From assembly GCA_023430545.1 (NCBI GenBank), contig JAEZAF010000188.1:1-7268 (forward strand): a stretch of 7,268 nt of DNA. The letters are read 5' to 3'. The number at the start of each line of letters is the position of its first letter. Within the stretch, counting starts at the first letter, position 1. This stretch comes from Chloroflexota bacterium. Its GTDB lineage: Bacteria; Chloroflexota; Anaerolineae; Aggregatilineales; Phototrophicaceae. The translations under genes and the position numbers were made by a program. The notes beneath the pieces are model-generated. The model was not told the DNA's origin. It ran no database searches and was given only the letters and a program-made list of their open reading frames with translations. Shown piece by piece: positions 5,918-7,268 of this stretch.

Positions 5918-5954
5918 GTATCCTACTCTGCCGTACTCAAGGAGATCCACCGCC

Positions 5955-6341
5955 ATGAAAATTCAGACCGTCAGCATCTTCGTCAATGACCAGGACAAAG
6001 CCGAGAAGTTCTACACCGAGACCCTCGGGTTCGTGAAAGTCGTCGACGTGCCGGCTGGAGAGTTCCGCTTCATCACCGTTGCCTCGCCCGAAGATGTCAA
6101 TGGCACCCAGATCCTGCTTGAGCCGAACGACAACCCGATTGCGAAAGCCTATCAGACCGGCCTGATCGAACAGCAGCTTCCCTGTATGGTGTTCGGTGTG
6201 ACAGATATTCAGGCCGAATACGAACGCCTGAAAAGCCTCGGCGTGAACTTCACAATGGAGCCAACCTCCTTGGGGCCGGTCACCGTCGCCAACCTCGAAG
6301 ACACCGTCGGCAACATCGTCCAGATCGCGCAGTTTGTATAA
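5955..6341 (+). CDS. VOC family protein (glyoxalase / bleomycin-resistance / dioxygenase fold)
   Basis: This 128-residue cytosolic protein has two beta-alpha-beta-beta-beta modules, the normal length for single-domain VOC proteins. The family includes glyoxalase I, fosfomycin- and bleomycin-resistance proteins and extradiol dioxygenases. The first module opens with KIQTVSIFVNDQDKAEKFYTETLGF (residues 2-26, in two halves around D12). The second starts near LPCMVFGVTDIQAEYERLKSLGV, and the protein ends with DTVGNIVQIAQ, the usual last-strand motif. The ATG at 5955 is chosen because AAGGAG lies 10 nt upstream. An ATG at 5910 in frame would add 15 residues but falls inside the operator and lacks a ribosome site. 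It has its own strong promoter and candidate operator, so it is probably inducible. Metal ligands and substrate cannot be assigned confidently. Detoxification or binding of a small molecule is the family-based guess. Confidence 0.9.
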   Translation: MKIQTVSIFVNDQDKAEKFYTETLGFVKVVDVPAGEFRFITVASPEDVNGTQILLEPNDNPIAKAYQTGLIEQQLPCMVFGVTDIQAEYERLKSLGVNFTMEPTSLGPVTVANLEDTVGNIVQIAQFV

Positions 6342-6422
6342 AATCCGACGACGTCTGCCGCGAAAAGTGTTTCACTAAGGTACCAGCTTCTGTTGACGTT
6401 TCGATCATAATGCGACTCTGCA

Positions 6423-6469
6423 AGCCGGTTTTGAGTAGGGGAGTACCTGGGTGTACTCCCGCACCGGCT
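6423..6469. repeat. Two-part hairpin across the WD40 stop codon, between convergent genes
   Basis: The outer arms AGCCGGT (6423-6429) and ACCGGCT (6463-6469) are perfectly complementary. Inside them GGGAGTAC (6439-6446) and GTACTCCC (6453-6460) form a second perfect 8-bp stem with loop CTGGGT. Nine unpaired bases lie on one side and two on the other. The minus-strand TAG stop (6470-6468) falls in the outer arm. Neither strand has a T-run after the stem, so it is not a standard intrinsic terminator. It could still stop or stabilise the two converging transcripts. Confidence 0.6.
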
Positions 6470-7268
6470 ATGGTTGAAGTGCTGAGGCTAATGCCAGCAG
6501 GTCAGAGACACAACCAGGGGCAATCGTGCCCGTGGGTAGATCTTCCAACTCCGAAACAAAATCATTTAATTCTGTTCCTACCTGCGATGGGATGGCAAGG
6601 TGTGCTACCGCCTCTCTATCCGAAGAAGTTTCAATACATTCAGAAGTTAGAGTTTCCAGTGCTTCTATAGAGGAAACAGGAACAGTAATTTGTAACATGT
6701 CATCTACAAAGCTTTGTACGAAAGGCGGTTCGGCCAAGCTTAATGGCCGAGATGAAAGTTCACTGATTTTTGTAAGATAAGCGATGCGACCTCCATATGG
6801 ACTCAAGTCAGCACCATATAGATAGGTTGGCGTAGAAAGTTGAATTTTGCTTACTGTTTCGCCAGTTGAAATGCGCCAGGTGGAAATATTTCGGTTAGTG
6901 CCAATGGTGGTCAAGTACTCATTATTTGGATGCCATTCAATAAACTCAACAATTTCGCTACTTCCACTTTGTAATGTTGTTACCTGTTTGGCTGTATTTA
7001 CATTCCAAACTTGTACTAACCCGTCTTCATGGCCTGTTGCTAGAAACTGCCCATCAGAGGACATCGCCATAGTGGCAAGGTACTTTGCCTCTCCTAATGA
7101 GATCTGCTTCAATTTGTTCTTAGAAGACACGTCCCAAATTTCAATGGAAGGTTTTATATCTCCTCCCCCAATTACAAGTAACCCTTCAGGACTCCAATCT
7201 ATTTTTTGGATAGGGCTAATATTTGAGGGTGTAATAGTTTCTATAATTGCTCCTGTGTTTTCATCCCG
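6468..7268 (-). CDS. WD40-repeat protein, partial (N-terminus beyond the right edge)
   Basis: The frame is open from the edge (7266-7268) to TAG at 6468-6470, giving 266 visible residues. The GTG at 7130 is an internal valine inside a WD motif, so it is not the start. Beta-propeller blades are visible at about 20-47 (IDWSP...IEIWDV), 62-90 (MAMSSDGQFLATGHEDG...VQVWNV) and 106-133 (IEWHPNNEYLTTIG...ISTWRI), with a degenerate blade near 150-167 (GADLSPYGGRIAYL). From about 199 the sequence leaves the propeller and forms an apparently helical tail. It contains the only two visible cysteines (C211, C253), which could form a disulfide if the protein is exported. WD40 propellers are protein-interaction scaffolds; no enzymatic role is evident. 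The gene is AT-richer than its neighbours. Whether other domains precede the propeller cannot be seen. Confidence 0.85.
   Translation of the reverse strand, partial: RDENTGAIIETITPSNISPIQKIDWSPEGLLVIGGGDIKPSIEIWDVSSKNKLKQISLGEAKYLATMAMSSDGQFLATGHEDGLVQVWNVNTAKQVTTLQSGSSEIVEFIEWHPNNEYLTTIGTNRNISTWRISTGETVSKIQLSTPTYLYGADLSPYGGRIAYLTKISELSSRPLSLAEPPFVQSFVDDMLQITVPVSSIEALETLTSECIETSSDREAVAHLAIPSQVGTELNDFVSELEDLPTGTIAPGCVSDLLALASALQP

Noticed and set aside
5910..5954. Upstream ATG as the start of the VOC protein
   Set aside because: It lies in the operator dyad near the expected transcription start without a ribosome site. ATG 5955 has AAGGAG and begins exactly at the first VOC strand.
6393..6411. 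TTGACG and CATAAT as a promoter after the VOC gene
   Set aside because: The spacing is only 7 bp, far too short for sigma-70.
6423..6469. Hairpin as a standard Rho-independent terminator
   Set aside because: No T-run follows either stem on either strand, so it is listed as a structured repeat only.
6410..6780. Plus-strand small frames opposite the WD40 gene
   Set aside because: They are shadows of the WD40 frame, which runs uninterrupted to the window edge with repeated WD motifs.

Overview
The window is about 7.3 kb of bacterial chromosome. It holds six complete protein genes, one gene cut by the right edge, and one possible very short leader ORF. I see no rRNA, tRNA, CRISPR array or transposase. 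The first roughly 6.4 kb is moderately GC-rich (one 60-base line I counted at 4621 has 36 G/C). The protein types (TetA-like MFS pump, exported class C beta-lactamase-fold hydrolase, VOC protein, WD40 protein) and their style suggest an environmental bacterium, possibly Chloroflexota. That placement is an impression from protein families and is not proven by any marker gene here.

Layout. Positions 36-1937 (minus strand) hold a two-gene operon: an SDR oxidoreductase followed by a zinc-dependent sorbitol/threonine-dehydrogenase-like enzyme. Its Shine-Dalgarno site overlaps the SDR stop codon. The pair resembles a polyol or sugar-acid redox pair such as L-idonate 5-dehydrogenase plus gluconate 5-dehydrogenase. 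A divergent intergenic region follows (1938-2158). An MFS drug-efflux-type transporter (2159-3547, plus) lacks its own Shine-Dalgarno site, but a seven-codon ORF with a good one ends 11 nt upstream of it. A hotdog-fold acyl-CoA thioesterase (3589-4014, minus) converges on the transporter. A 245-bp divergent region carries a perfect 16-bp palindrome and a perfect 8-bp stem-loop. It is followed by an exported serine hydrolase with an NTF2-like N-terminal domain (4260-5744, plus).

Next comes a small VOC/glyoxalase-fold gene (5955-6341, plus) with the best promoter in the window (TTGACT-N17-TATATT) and an inverted repeat over the presumed transcription start. That arrangement suggests repression by a regulator encoded elsewhere. 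Last, a convergent WD40-repeat gene (6468 to the edge, minus) runs out of the window. It is clearly AT-richer than everything before it: three 60-base lines I counted each have 25 G/C. A large two-part hairpin lies across its stop codon.

Apart from the two-gene operon, the genes look like independent units, each with its own start signals, and I see no multi-gene defence or mobile system. The observations most worth a second look are the leader ORF before the transporter, the VOC promoter/operator, the palindromes at 4086-4175, and the composition shift with the hairpin at about 6.42 kb.
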